DNA from: Luzula sylvatica
Taxonomy: Eukaryota; Streptophyta; Magnoliopsida; Poales; Juncaceae
NCBI GenBank assembly: GCA_946800325.1
Contig: OX326960.1
Location: 18,276,893 to 18,340,892, forward strand
Direction: 5' to 3'
DNA: 64,000 nt
The translations under genes and the position numbers were made by a program. The notes beneath the pieces are model-generated. The model was not told the origin of the DNA and searched no databases. It saw only the letters and a list, made by a program, of their open reading frames with translations. This document shows positions 12,943-24,530 of this stretch, piece after piece (position 1 is the first letter of the stretch; every line of letters begins with the position of its first letter).

Positions 12943-15900
12943 GAGAGGTTTCATTGAGTTTCTATTTGGAGTCCTTATTTAGAGTACCAATCTGGATCGT
13001 TGATCCTGCTTCGATGAACGTTCGAGAATTGATAGAAGCAACATGCTGCCCACTATTCACCCTCTGCCCAGACACTTACGCTCCTAGACTGCAACCTCTT
13101 CTCTCTCTCTCTCTCTCTCCTAAACGGCTCATTTGCCCCTCACACGACGGCACAATCCTCTAATCGCCTAGACGACGGCAGCGTGTCCAGAGGCTTCCTC
13201 TCTCTGCTCGACGAGCCCCAATACTCGTCGTCTCGGTTGAAAGATCGGATTTGACTCATTCGGAGAAATCTATCGAGGTTTGTTCTGATTTTTTGGGATT
13301 TTTTAGACTTCGATTTTGTTTGCTGCTTTTCTCTTCATTTGCTTTAAATCTCTGATAATAACGAAAAAGTTGCAATCAAGATTTGAACTTTAAATCTCTG
13401 ATAATTCCCTCAAACTCTTTTTTTGTTTCAATTTACTATTTATCAAAAACTATTAAGAGTTGCCCAATATCCTTGAGAAACGATTATTTACAAAAATATC
13501 CCTAATAGTTTATATCTTTCATAATTAATTTAAGTTAATAATGATTTAAGATAAATTTATATTAACTGATTGAACAAATCAGATCTGGAAGATAGCTTTG
13601 TGGGCAGGGCTAGAAATATTTATCACAATCCTAAAAAATTTCATGGCAATATGTCTTATCTTAGTCGTAACAAATGATCTAATTTTGCATATATACCCTT
13701 CCGAATTTTGCATATATATCCTTCAAAATGGCTCAAAGAACAATGTTTCAAGACTGGTACCAAGAGAGACTGGTATCAGTTTGGATTAGGGCTTGTTAGG
13801 GATAGAGTTCGGGTTCATGATTATAATTATTGGAGATAAATTGAGTTCTAATTTGAGTGTCAATATGAACTTTTTATGATTTGTTGAGAAAGATATACAG
13901 GAAAAACAAGGGCCGACTGGAGGACTGGAAGGAAAGACCCAATCTCAATGCCATTACCCTCCTTCTCGCGTGACTGGTTCCAACAGCAAGATTAGGACAA
14001 AGGTGCTCAAATCACATTTATGAAGAAAGCCCTAATTTTTTGTTTTATCTCCATTTCTCTAAATTATAAAAGTATGTTTTTATATCTTTTTGTTTGTACA
14101 ATTTCAAAATGTCATGAATCAAATGTACTTATTTTACTTCTGATTTCATTATAGGCACAATCATAGGTTCCGTTCACATCATTTGCACGGTCTTACGAGT
14201 AAAGATTGGTCTCGATCGCACGAGAGGAAAAGCGGCTCGATTACTTGAGCAGGGCTTGAACTTGATGCAAAGAGAAGAGGTCTGACTTGGAGTTTTATGA
14301 CATTTTTAGTGTTTCGTGGTTTTTAAAAAAAAATTATGGTTGTGGACTTATTTTCGTAATTTTATGGTTTTGCGGACTTCATTTTTATTGTCAAGTTACT
14401 AAGGACCTCTTTGTAGAATCTATAAGAAAATGTTGGATTTATTTTGAAAATGTGATTTTTAGTTGAAATTTATTCAAAAAGCCCCTTTACAAGGATTTAT
14501 ATTTTTAAGACCCCTGCACCATAAAAAGACTATTTATACATTCGCTGCGGGTAATTTTTTATTCATGCTTCATTTGTTGTTTTTTGCATTTATTCGTATA
14601 ACTGCCCCGGAATCTATTCTTGTTAAATCATTTAACGAAAACAATAAATCATTGCATTAAAAATATCTATTCTTATTAATTCTATAAACCGAAAGAATAC
14701 ATATTTGCATTATAAGGATCATTTGACTATTCATCCCAATAACATAATCTGACAACTATGCATTTTATCATCACTCAAAAAAATTCAATTTCAACTACCC
14801 TAAATATAATCCCTGTGACACAAAAGAATTAACGTTGTTCAATAATTACAATAAAATTCATAATATCATAGAAATTCAAAATGCCTGCGCTAGACGAAAA
14901 ATGTATATAAATTACAATTCAGAACCGAAATCATAATCACAATAAACATGGATAGTCAAAATGCCGACCCCACTATTTCTTCTTCTCAGTCGACCACAGG
15001 GACTCAACAAGAGCTCGATCAGAGCCTTGACTCGGGCTCAATCAGAGACCGGTTGCAGACACTTGTGAAGTTTGTATTGTGCAAGATAGGACTCGGTCGT
15101 ACCATACGAGTTGGTACCAAATAGGCACATAGGTCTTCTTCCTGTAATAATAATATATTCATGTAATAGTAATATATAGTATTCGAAATCTCAAGATAAT
15201 GGAAAACAAAAGAAAAGAAAAAGAAAACCATTATGAAAATAATGATTTTTTTTACTCGCCTTTATGAAGAAGGAATGCCAGGCTGTCAAGAAAGATACTA
15301 AAACATATTTTACAACAACAAAATTTATGTATACCAATAAAAGTGTTTTTCGTCTAGTCCTGCTCATTAGAAAAGCTCACAATATCATGATAGGTAACTA
15401 AAAAAGAATCAAATAAATCAATTGCCGACAACCTATTTTCCTTATAAATAATCAAGAAAAGCAAGGAGATTAATACAAACAGAGGACTTAAATAGTTCCA
15501 TCAAGAAAAGCAAGGAGATTAGCCAAATTGATCCTAAATTCAACTCAAATCAGTCTATAGATAAGTAATTTGAAACGACAAAAAGAGTTTGAGGGAATTA
15601 TCAGAGATTTAAAGTTCAAATCTTGATTGCAACTTTTTCGTTATTATCAGAGATTTAAAGCAAATGAAGAGAAAAGCGGCAAACAAAATCGAAGTCTAAA
15701 AATCCCAAAAAATCAGAACAAACCTTGATAGATCTCTCCGAATGAGTCAAATCCGATCTTGCAACCGAGACGACGAGTATTGTGCCGTCGTGTGAGGGGC
15801 AAATGAGCCGTTTAGGAGAGAGAGAGAGAGAGAGAGAAGAGGTTGCAGTCAAGGAGCTGAAGTGTTTGGGCAGAGGGTGAATAGTGGGCAGCGTGTTGCT

Positions 15901-15989
15901 TCTATCAAATCTCAACCGTTCATCGAAGCGGGATCAACGAACCAGATTGGGACTATAAGGACTCCAAATAAGGACTCCATGGAACCTCT

Positions 15990-15992
<3 letters not shown>
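12941..15992. mobile_element. Long-TIR element B (3.05 kb) inserted in a TA microsatellite
   Basis: Inverted arms at about 12,941-13,425 and 15,580-15,992, both beginning GGGAGAGGTT from the outside, about 87 percent alike by eye. The left arm carries roughly 55 extra bases near 13,160. Each arm holds a short CT/GA run and the word CCGTTTAGGAG or its complement. The interior (13,430-15,580) is mostly AT-rich with one GC-richer short frame at 14,948. No transposase seen; non-autonomous. The superfamily is uncertain; long arms are commonest in Mutator-like elements. Confidence 0.7.
14948..15124 (+). CDS. Short hypothetical ORF inside element B (58 aa)
   Basis: ATG at 14,948, TAG at 15,122. The product starts MDSQNADPTISSSQSTTGTQ and ends IGLGRTIRVGTK. 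It is polar at the N-terminus (Ser/Thr/Gln-rich) with a short helix-like centre (RDRLQTLVKFVLCKIG). The frame is less AT-rich than the DNA on both sides, which is what a captured exon would look like. No family is recognised, and no promoter or splice pattern is convincing. It may be the first exon of a fragment or simply a chance frame. Confidence 0.25.
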   Translation: MDSQNADPTISSSQSTTGTQQELDQSLDSGSIRDRLQTLVKFVLCKIGLGRTIRVGTK

Positions 15993-16033
<41 letters not shown>

Positions 16034-16049
16034 ATATATATATATAGAG
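15993..16049. repeat. TA microsatellite shared by elements B and C
   Basis: (TA)n with two CC interruptions separates the right end of element B from the left end of element C. Both elements therefore abut the same simple repeat. Confidence 0.9.
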
Positions 16050-16749
16050 AATAACTAAAAAGTTTGTACAAGTTGTACATCTTATTTGCTTGTAAGTTTT
16101 GAACCGTATGATCCACTGTAAGATTCGTGCAAAGCTTTCAAGTACACACTCCGTTTACTTTTAAAAAGAGTTCCGTCAGAACCATCCTTCTCAGTCAAAA
16201 CCTTCTCTCGCTTGTTACCTTCCTCTCATGAACTCCTCTCTCGAGCGACTTTCAGACCAACTCTCTCCAGCGACGCCGCTCATCCCAAAGCCTTTCTCAC
16301 AGGAGACGATGGTGATAATTCTCTCTTGCACGAGAAGCATTAGGAAGGAGCATTCTATCCTTTCAGTTGTCATGAGGGTATGGTGAAATAATGGTTGTAG
16401 CTATTTGAATGGATGAGGGATATAGAACCAATTTTGGTCACTACGAAGATTTTTTTTTTTTCTTTTCTATTTCAACTCTTCAACATGCCCAAATCTAAGA
16501 GGTACTGATTTTTTTAGTATTTAATTTACTTACTGATCAATTTCGTGATTAAACTTTCTGCAAAATTAATATTCATCATCGCATTCATTTCCAGTTTTTT
16601 TGCAGGAATTGTTTACTTTCAGTAATATTTCCTGCTGATTTTATTATTTTCTTTATAACGTTTGTTTAACGAATTGCCTAATTTTGGATCTTTTTGGTCT
16701 TAATTGAGGTTGTTAACAATCAATGTTGACTTGATGTTTGTACTTGGAG

Positions 16750-16803
16750 TGCAGATCGGTGCACAACACGTGTTCGACGAAATGCTCCCCATGCCTCTAT
16801 AGA
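16750..16803 (+). pseudogene. PPR-like gene fragment in element C
   Basis: After an acceptor-like GTGCAG the plus strand reads QIGAQHVFDEMLPMPL and then a stop at the codon after CCTCTA. The VFDEM core preceded by an A-x-x-like helix resembles the start of a pentatricopeptide-repeat (PPR) motif in plant organelle RNA-binding proteins. Only about 17 codons are recognisable. The same sequence is repeated on the minus strand of the tandem array at 17,729-18,027. Assignment rests on one short motif. Confidence 0.3.
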
Positions 16804-17728
16804 ATGGTTCTCAACTTAATTTGTAGAACATAACTATCACCATTTCTTCAAACATTTTTTGTGATTTTTTATTTTTTTTTGCAAAATTTCCCTGATTCTT
16901 TGTTCTTTTCGTTCAGAAATAGGTGGTGGCAATGAAAATTCGAAGATGCCAAGCCACATAATTATCCTCAAGAGGCCAAGCTAGCTCTAATTCCAAATTA
17001 AGTTCTGATGAATTGAGGTCGAGTTGCATAAATTGGCTATGAATGAGTTGAGACATGCTTATAATCCAATAATTTGTCGAGGCATGCATACAAGCCGTGT
17101 AAGCACGAAGTGACTTTTTTGGAGTGCATTGCAAAATTCTCAGTGTTTTTAAGGTGACTTTGCAAATTTATGAGCATTGACAATGCATAGAATTGTATAT
17201 ATAGCTGAATGAAGGATACATATGATTTAGGATTGTAATTGAAACATGAATTGTTTCTGATGATATTTAAGATCTTTTATGAAAAATAATCAATATATGA
17301 TATGTTTTGTGGTGAAATGAAAATAAAATATTAATTTTAGTGTCTTATATTTTTAATCCTATGTACATCATTTAAATGTATGTTCTTATTTAAGCATCAT
17401 GCCAATACAATAATACCGGTACCGTACCTTCGTTTTGATACACATATACAACTAAAATTATATTAGATATTTGATTTCATAGTACACGACATAAAATTAT
17501 ACAACGTGTAAACACTTATATATTTAAACCTAATTACTTACCCTAATACATAATCAGAATTAGAGGCCCATAACACTATTACAGCCAGTGAAAACCTAAT
17601 TACTCAAAAAACCATAATACACGGTCACTGTTACAACACCTTAGATTAGTCATAATACAATCTAAACTTTTTCAACATTGTGTAATTGGAAGTTCAACTT
17701 ATTATCGAAACATTGTAATTGGAGCTCA

Positions 17729-18027
17729 AGGAGCATTTCGTCGAACACGTAATGTGCATCGGCCTACACTCCAAGTAACAAAATCGAGTACCATTCTATA
17801 GAGGCAAGAGGAGCATTTCGTCGAACACGTAATGTGCATCGGTCTGCATTCAAAGTAAAAAAAAAACGAGTACCATTCTATAGAGACAAGAGGAGCATTT
17901 CGTCGAACATGTAATGTGCATCGGTCTGCATTTAAAGTAAAAAAACCGAGTACCATTCTATAGAGATAAGAGGAGCATTTCGTCGAACATGTAATGTGCA
18001 CCGGTCTGCACTCAAAGTAGCAAAACA
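17729..18027 (-). repeat. Four-copy 80-bp tandem array carrying a PPR-like motif
   Basis: Units start AGGAGCATTTCGTCGAAC at 17,729, 17,809, 17,891 and 17,971. On the minus strand each contains DAHYVFDEMLL or a close variant, followed by a stop in CTATAGAATGG. A 176-codon open frame crosses the array on the minus strand in another frame and simply repeats with the same period. The array and the single plus-strand copy at 16,750 make an internal inverted repeat. Confidence 0.8.
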
Positions 18028-18552
18028 CATGTAATGTAACTGTAGGCTCGTTCATCATAAATTGAGTCTTATTTTGAACTCGATTAACACCATAGGAAAA
18101 GAGAGAGGAGTGGTTTTCGTGGGTTCCTCGTTTGCACGGCTGAGAAGTGGAAGAGAGCTTCCTTCCGTGGATTCGAAGAGAAGAACACAAGGGGCAACAA
18201 GGAGGAGGACACGGAAGAAGAAAACTGGAGGTAACCTTCTGACGGAGAGATGTCAAAATAACGGAGCCTGTTTTTTCTTAGAGTGGCACGGATCAGGAGC
18301 AAAATCCAACGGTTAGAAACTTACAAGCAAAAAAGCAGCACAACTTGGGAAAGTCGCTCGAGAGAGGAGTTCATGAGAGGAAGGTAACAAGCGAGAGAAG
18401 GTTTTGACTGAGAAGGATGGTTCTGACGGAACTCTTTTTAAAAGTAAACGGAGTGTGTACTTGAAAGCTTTGCACGAATCTTACAGTGGATCATACGGTT
18501 CAAAACTTACAAGCAAATAAGATGTACAACTTGTACAAACTTTTTAGTTATT

Positions 18553-19349
18553 ATATATTAAAAAAATGAAAAATTGGTATCTCACTGATATGATCTGATA
18601 GCGTTCCGTTATATCGGTCAAATTATTTATCGATCGTTGATTGATTTGTAAACGATATGCGATATCTAACGTTGTTTATATGCACTAGTCGAGGTTCGTT
18701 GTTACCTATTCAATGCCATTAAATAGGAAATGCAAATGAATGGTCTATGACCGTGCATTGACACGTCCTTATCCACATCATTGTAGCACTCGGGTATTGT
18801 CTCGTACAAAATTGTGATGATATTTCTCAAACATGTTTGGACCGAATAAGTGACTATTTTTTATGGATAGTAATAATTAGAGTTCTTATGTAAATGCTGG
18901 CATGCTTATAATTTACCAAATGTTGTGTTTGGTATAAGAGAAAATAGTTTAATGCATATTAGATGGGCTCAGCACTTGTTTGTCAAGGATTCTAAAAAAT
19001 ACCTTGTTTTTAAAATGGTATTTCCCAGAAAATCCAAAAGTGAATCCTATTTGTTTCGAAGATGTAAATATCTTTTTATCTTTTTAGATTGTTTTTTCCC
19101 ATTAAACTACATTCAATTCAATTTTTTTAATCTAGAAGCCTTTTTCTCTCTGAATGTTAGAACACACGTGTGTATTTTTGCACTAATTAGGCCCCTCAAT
19201 TTTCGTATTTACAAAAATAACATAATCGATCCATGGGCTATTTATTATGCAAAGTCGAACATGAAATCCACCGTCATAAACAAACTTGTAAGAATATCAA
19301 ATACATATGTAATCTCATAAAACCAAAAATATCAACTTTAATCAATTTT
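18553..19349. other. Intergenic AT-rich DNA
   Basis: No supported gene. The 131-codon frame at 18,925-19,320 has low-complexity, Phe/Lys/Asn-rich composition expected of translated AT-rich DNA and no motif. Confidence 0.35.
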
Positions 19350-19365
19350 AAATGTTATTTTCTTT

Positions 19366-19426
19366 TATATCATTTATTTGGAAGGGGGATGTGGAAGCCC
19401 TCTCTGAATTTATTCAAAAAAAAAAT
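19366..19426 (-). mobile_element. 61-bp remnant of a LINE 3' end with target duplication
   Basis: A tiny insert flanked by a perfect 16-bp direct repeat, AAATGTTATTTTCTTT, at 19,350-19,365 and 19,427-19,442. Read on the minus strand the insert has TTCAGAGAGGGCTTCC and CCCCCTTCC, closely resembling the sense-strand 3' end of the full LINE at 36,222 (GAGAGAGGCTATCG, CCTCCTTC). This is what an extremely 5'-truncated retrotransposition would leave. A poly(T) run at its right side blurs the orientation. Confidence 0.6.
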
Positions 19427-20540
19427 AAATGTTATTTTCTTTGTTCAGTAAAACGGTTCGCATCATTGCAGGAATTGGTTTATATACGCAAATATATGAG
19501 ACTGGAGTGATTCTCAAAACAAGGTGTGACTATTGTTATAATCTGACTCTCTCCGGATGCAATCCAAAAAAAAAGAAATAAAGATATTTTGTGTCATTTT
19601 GTGTACAATTTTTTTATAACCAGTCAATTCAACAATTAACAAAATTAAATTTTTATACTAGAATGAATAAATTTTTGTAACGAGCCATTTTTATATTACA
19701 CATCGCCCATAATATTATGAATATTTTTTTGTTATAATACATACATATGTATTGAGTATAATATATCGTATTCTATTAAATATTAATTTTGAGAATTGAT
19801 GTCTTTTCGTATCAGTATCATATAGGACTTTATGAGACCAAAACATATTTCACCTATATCCAAATTTTATGCAGCTATTGTTTACAAGGAAATAGGATTC
19901 ATTACACAAATACACAATTTCATGTCTTTTTGCCTGACTAACATTCTTTATGTATTGCAACATAAAAATAATTTTAATTAAATCTCAGTCGTTCATCCGA
20001 GATAGATAAAGGGTTGAGATTTATAATCTTAATAAGTTAATAACAAAAAATATAACATGATTATATTGGTGGTCGGGTCATTGTGATTTATCATAAATGT
20101 TATTTTCTTTGAAATTCTCTTTTTCAAAAATGTTAGGAGTGATTGCCCAAATTTTTGCCCTTACCCCAAGACCAACCCCTGTTTTCAAATTAGAACTTAA
20201 TGACTCTAAAACATGTTCCTAATAGCTCAATTTGAGTAATTTAAGATTAATTAGATTGTTCTTTTAAAATAAATGATCCAAACGAAAATTAATTATTTGA
20301 TGTATGTTGATGCATGTTTTTGTATTACTTTATAGTATCATTTAACTTTTTATATGTTTTATTAGAATACTAAATAATTTTTTCGCATTATATCATATTC
20401 CAAAATGATATAATGAATTTTGTTATCATCAAACTTAATTAAGCAACGTAATATATGTAAATTCAAACACTCAACACAATATTTATTAATTATTTGATAA
20501 CGAATGATAATTCATAATTATGATAAAATAAATGAAACAA

Positions 20541-20570
20541 ATCCGTCGCGAAGCACGGGTGATTTAATAG
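20541..20570 (+). mobile_element. Helitron-like 3' terminus (degenerate)
   Basis: CCGTCGCGAAGCACGG forms a short GC hairpin, followed by GTGATTTAATAG and T. The layout matches Helitron 3' ends (hairpin, about 10 bases, CTRR, then T), but CTAG has become ATAG. The 20 bases upstream (AAAATAAATGAAACAAATCC) match the terminus at 27,062 on the opposite strand, so the two belong to one family. The 5' end was not located. Confidence 0.45.
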
Positions 20571-20766
20571 TTTTATGATAATTTGTTAAGCAATTCTTAA
20601 TAACGAGTCTTACTTTTGCAGCAATAATGAGAAAAGAAAATGAAGGAATAAGATGAAGAACAACATACGATAGTTTGATTCTCGATTTCAGAGAGGCCTT
20701 CATGGCGATGAGATGGACCTAAAACAAAGTGTTGTTGAGTTATCTGATTCTTGCATTCTAAATGGT

Positions 20767-20866
20767 AAATAATAAATATATCTCGATTTAAATTGTGTAA
20801 TTTTAATGATAAATAATAAATATATCTCGATTTAAATTGTGTAATTTTAATGATAAATAATAATAG
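20767..20866. repeat. 44-bp tandem duplication
   Basis: Units starting AAATAATAAATATATCTCGA at 20,767 and 20,811, essentially identical, plus the start of a third. Non-coding. Confidence 0.85.
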
Positions 20867-23356
20867 ATATGTAACAATATAACCTTCTTTCTCCACAAGT
20901 CTGTATATTTGATAAAATCTTTTGCGCTACAAGAGCACACCAAAATAATTGCCTTAAAAATTTACCTATCTCATACATAAAAATGTAGATGAAGTATGCA
21001 TTCGTGTCAAAAATTTACATCACAGGCATAAAACAAGTTCGCACTTTTTTCTTTTTGAAACACACAACAAACTAATGAACAGTAACACAATTACTATTTA
21101 GACCCCATAAACATTGATAATTGCATAATATCCCCCAAGCCCTCATTTTCAAAACTAACAAGATAACAAACAGTAAAAATTTACTATTCAAACATACTAA
21201 TTCCATAATCAATAAGAATGAACAATCTTTCGCAATTTGACCCATGAAAGCTTACTCGGACAAATGGAGAATTCAATTGCATGTAATCTTCAAAATTAAA
21301 TTCCTTATAGCTTGATTTCGGATTACAAGAAAGGCAAAAATTGAGCAGAATTGAGAAGATGCTATCTTACCAAGTAGCAAATTCAAAACAGTACGTAAAA
21401 AGGTAATAAACCCCAAATCAAATTTCTCAGTGAAACATTTGTTTCATTCGCAAATTTTAGTAGAACTGAGGTAATTATCTTACCAGAATAGCTTATTTTC
21501 TCGACCTAAGTCAGGTATCTTGGATCTGGAGTCTCGCTAGTATTGTAGATGGATAGTGACGCCTCGAGTTCTTCAGCATCACACCTACACAAACAAACAA
21601 ACAATTTAATTACAAAACTCCATGGATCTCTTTGCATAAATACCAGTGCATAACATACAGAAAAAGATTTAGAAAAAGTTAGGGGATGTACATGGAAAGC
21701 TTGGCTGCGGTATGAAGATGGTATCGAGATTATTCCAAACGAGAGGCCTTCCACAGTTAAGAATGTAAGATACACAATTGATTCGTTACTTCCTCTTGAG
21801 ATAACCTTCAAATAATCTACAATGAAATTAATAAAAATTGCAAATATTAGAAATTTCGAAATTCCACTCTATTATTTTTAACAGTCTTATATTCTTTTTT
21901 CAGTACACATTTGAGTTTCAGTAGATTAAATTCTGCCTTTTAATCATTTATTTTTTCAGTACCTTTTTTCGATTTGCTCCCAATTCTTGATGAACCAAAC
22001 TACCTGTATGGCTATATGTATAATAAACAATATAACATTAATTATTGTATGAAATAATAAAAAATAATTATTACAACATAAGAGTATAACCTTTATTAAT
22101 TTAATTGTGTTGTCCATCTCTCTCCCTGCCAAAAAAAAAATAATATAACAAAAATGCTACAATCACATATATAATTCACCGAAATGATACCGAATTGATT
22201 TTTCAGGTAAATATAAAATGGACCCCACATGTTTTTATTTCCATAAGAACATAATCGGTGTTGTTTCCGTGGATTAATTATGGGACTGTATCATTTTTTA
22301 TAATATAAACATCAAATTTTCCTATTAATTTCGTAAAATAATAAATTTGTTAAAAACCAGGGGTATAACTGCAAAAAGTAAAATAATTCAAGAAAAAATA
22401 AATTTAGTAATTGTAATATACCCAAGATGTTGTACCAGGTCTGTATTCCTTAGCAGTCGTACCGACGAGTGTTATTTTCTGTACCAATTTTGGGAATTGC
22501 ATAGAAGATTTCTATTCTTTAATTGGCTTTGGAAGATTAAATTTGTTTTTGAATTGGAAAAAATGAAGATCAATTAATACCTTCACTGTAGCGAGAAGGA
22601 TCTTTTATTAATAAAAGTCATGCCATTTTCTGATTGAACCCCTCTTATTGTCCTAATTGGAGCCATACCCTTTTCAATACCCTTTTCAATATTTAATTGA
22701 TGGGTGAAAATCAATTGTAGCTGGATTGCATCACGAATCTGTTGAAAACGATTAGGAATTTCAATCGAGTATTAGAATGAGAGTCCTATTTCGAAAATAT
22801 AAGTTTTCAGTTACCTTGCTTATAATAATTCATGATTGAGTGAGTATGCAATTGAAGTTACATCATACAAAGAGTCGGGCAAAATTGAGATGATTTCGAG
22901 CTTGGATCCCTAATTCGCTTCGATTGCATTGCTGCATTAGCATTTTTAGATGAATTCGAGTTGGATAAACTTGCTAATATTTAATTCGATATAGAAAATG
23001 GCAAAATGTGTTGATGAATCGAAGAACAATACCTCCTGTAGACCTAAGACCCAGTTGTAATAGCATCATGATTTTCTTTCGATTGCGCTACTGTACCTGA
23101 ATCATGCGAAAACTAAGCACTAAATCATGAATGTACTGGAAATTGGAATAGGAAATGAAGTGAAAAAGTTTGAGAAACCTTTTAGAAGCAAAATTAGAAT
23201 ATTCTAGAGAGAGCGACCCCATTTATAATGAAATATGTTGCAATGTCTTAGTGTGCTGCGAGATCCGAATTTCTCCAACGGTCGAATAAGAGTTGGAAAT
23301 TCGAACGTTGGGATTGACAGCTGGATCCGAACGTTAGACGCGTGTATCCGCTCCCC

Positions 23357-23364
23357 TTTATAAG
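23357..23364 (+). promoter_or_regulatory. TATA-like box facing outward in the right arm
   Basis: TTTATAAG sits in CCCCTTTATAAGTATAAGC, followed by a CT/GA-rich leader and an ATG at 23,457. It is the mirror image of the box at 1,721-1,728. Downstream lie GT-AG-like sites: donor-like CACAAACAG/GTAAAG near 23,731, an acceptor-like TTTGTAG before 24,249, and TTTGCAG before 24,526. A spliced transcript running into the GC repeat is possible but unproven. Confidence 0.35.
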
Positions 23365-23456
23365 TATAAGCAACCCCTTCCATTCTCTCGCCAATTCACT
23401 TTTCAGATCTAATTTCTCAAGAGAGCTCAGAGAGAGAGAGTCTTGACAACAACGAG

Positions 23457-23479
23457 ATGGATTCAATCAAAAGCGAGAG

Positions 23480-23540
<61 letters not shown>

Positions 23541-23815
23541 TTGACAACAACGAGATGGATTCAAGCAAAAGCGAGAGCTCAGAGAGGGAGAGAGTCAAGC
23601 AGCTTCTTCCTCTCTCTCCGTAATTTCTAATTGTGGTCCGATAATGGAGTTACCCCTCGATGGATTCAACGCAGGATGATGATGACGAGCAGATTAGAAG
23701 TGCCGAGGCTGAGTAGCAAAGCACAAACAGGTAAAGTAAAAGTTCTGTTCTTGATTTCAGGCATATGAAATTTTTTGGAATTTTGAAAAGAGGGATAGCT
23801 CTTCTCTTTCTCTCT

Positions 23816-23855
<40 letters not shown>

Positions 23856-23860
23856 GGCAT
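23457..23860 (+). other. Duplicated ATG-GATTCAA leader blocks with GA tract
   Basis: Two copies of a block ending in ATGGATTCAA(T/G)CAAAAGCG flank a (GA)n tract at about 23,486-23,538. A third ATGGATTCAA at 23,660 opens a short frame, MDSTQDDDDEQIRSAEAE, that stops at 23,716. A donor-like site follows near 23,731. This could be the 5' part of a captured gene or of the element's own transcript. No protein family is recognised. Confidence 0.3.
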
Positions 23861-24248
23861 ATGAAAGTTTGATGATTATTCTTCTCTCTCTTTTTGTGCT
23901 TGTATCTTGTTCCTTTTTTTCAAGTAATGTTTGTATCTTGTTGTTTTTTTATGTGGAAATATTTTCCAATTTATAATTAACCTATTATCTATCCTAATTT
24001 GTGTATTTAGCTAAAAAGCCCCTGAATTATGAATGACACCCAAAAAATTTCTTAATTTTTGAAAAAATAAAAAGGAACACCTTTAACTTTCTGTTTCGTT
24101 AAAAGAAAAAACTAATTTTATGTTATGGCTTTTCAGTTATTGCTTTACAAGAAAAAACTAGTAAATTTACTGTTGTTTTCTAATGATCAATATTTTTTTT
24201 AGTTATGGCTTCTCAGTGGCTTAATTTATTTGCATATTTGGTTTGTAG

Positions 24249-24350
24249 ATTGTTTCGTCTCCATGCAAAGATCCAACAAATAGTGAAATGGAGAAAGGCC
24301 AACTACTGGTTTTGGGGGATGAATAACAAACCCAGCATCTCTTGCTAGTT
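24249..24350 (+). other. Exon-like segment in the right arm
   Basis: After an acceptor-like TTTGTAG the plus strand stays open for about 33 codons: it begins LFRLHAKIQQIVKWRKAN, continues with YWFWGMNNKPS and stops near 24,350. The left arm holds the mirror copy at about 738-838 with one visible change (H to D). Composition is more protein-like than the surroundings. No family assignment. Confidence 0.25.
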
Positions 24351-24530
24351 GCTATGCGTATGTGTGTTACTGTGTATGGTGTATTTCTGTGTGTGTTACT
24401 GTGTATGGTGTATTTCTGTGTGTGTTAGTGTGTATAGTGTATATGTGTGTGTTAGTGTGTATGTGTGTAAGTGCATGTGTACATATGTAATTTGTATGTG
24501 TTGTATGTTTTACTTGTATTTGCAGGTACA

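Larger units (their letters stand above)
16050..18552. mobile_element. Long-TIR element C (2.5 kb) inserted in a TA microsatellite
   Basis: Inverted arms of about 205 bases (about 16,051-16,255 and 18,346-18,551), each beginning ATAACTAAAAAGTTTGTACA from the outside and nearly identical. Flanks on both sides are TA-rich (TATATATA and TTATATATTA). The interior contains a GC-richer left part, an AT-rich middle, and an 80-bp tandem array at 17,729-18,027. Just inside the right arm, 18,308-18,352 resembles the terminus again (CGGTTAGAAACTTACAAGCA), as if a second related end had been fused in. No transposase. Confidence 0.7.
19443..21565. other. AT-rich DNA with a Helitron-like end and a small tandem repeat
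   Basis: No supported gene. The features inside are listed separately (20,541-20,570 and 20,767-20,866). The remaining sequence is AT-rich and has no structure I can name. Confidence 0.4.

Noticed and set aside
17726..18256. 176-codon minus-strand frame
   Set aside because: It is a readthrough of the 80-bp tandem array; the peptide repeats with the same period. The PPR-like motif is in a different frame.
18925..19320. 131-codon frame
   Set aside because: Phe/Asn/Lys-rich translation of AT-rich DNA with no motif.
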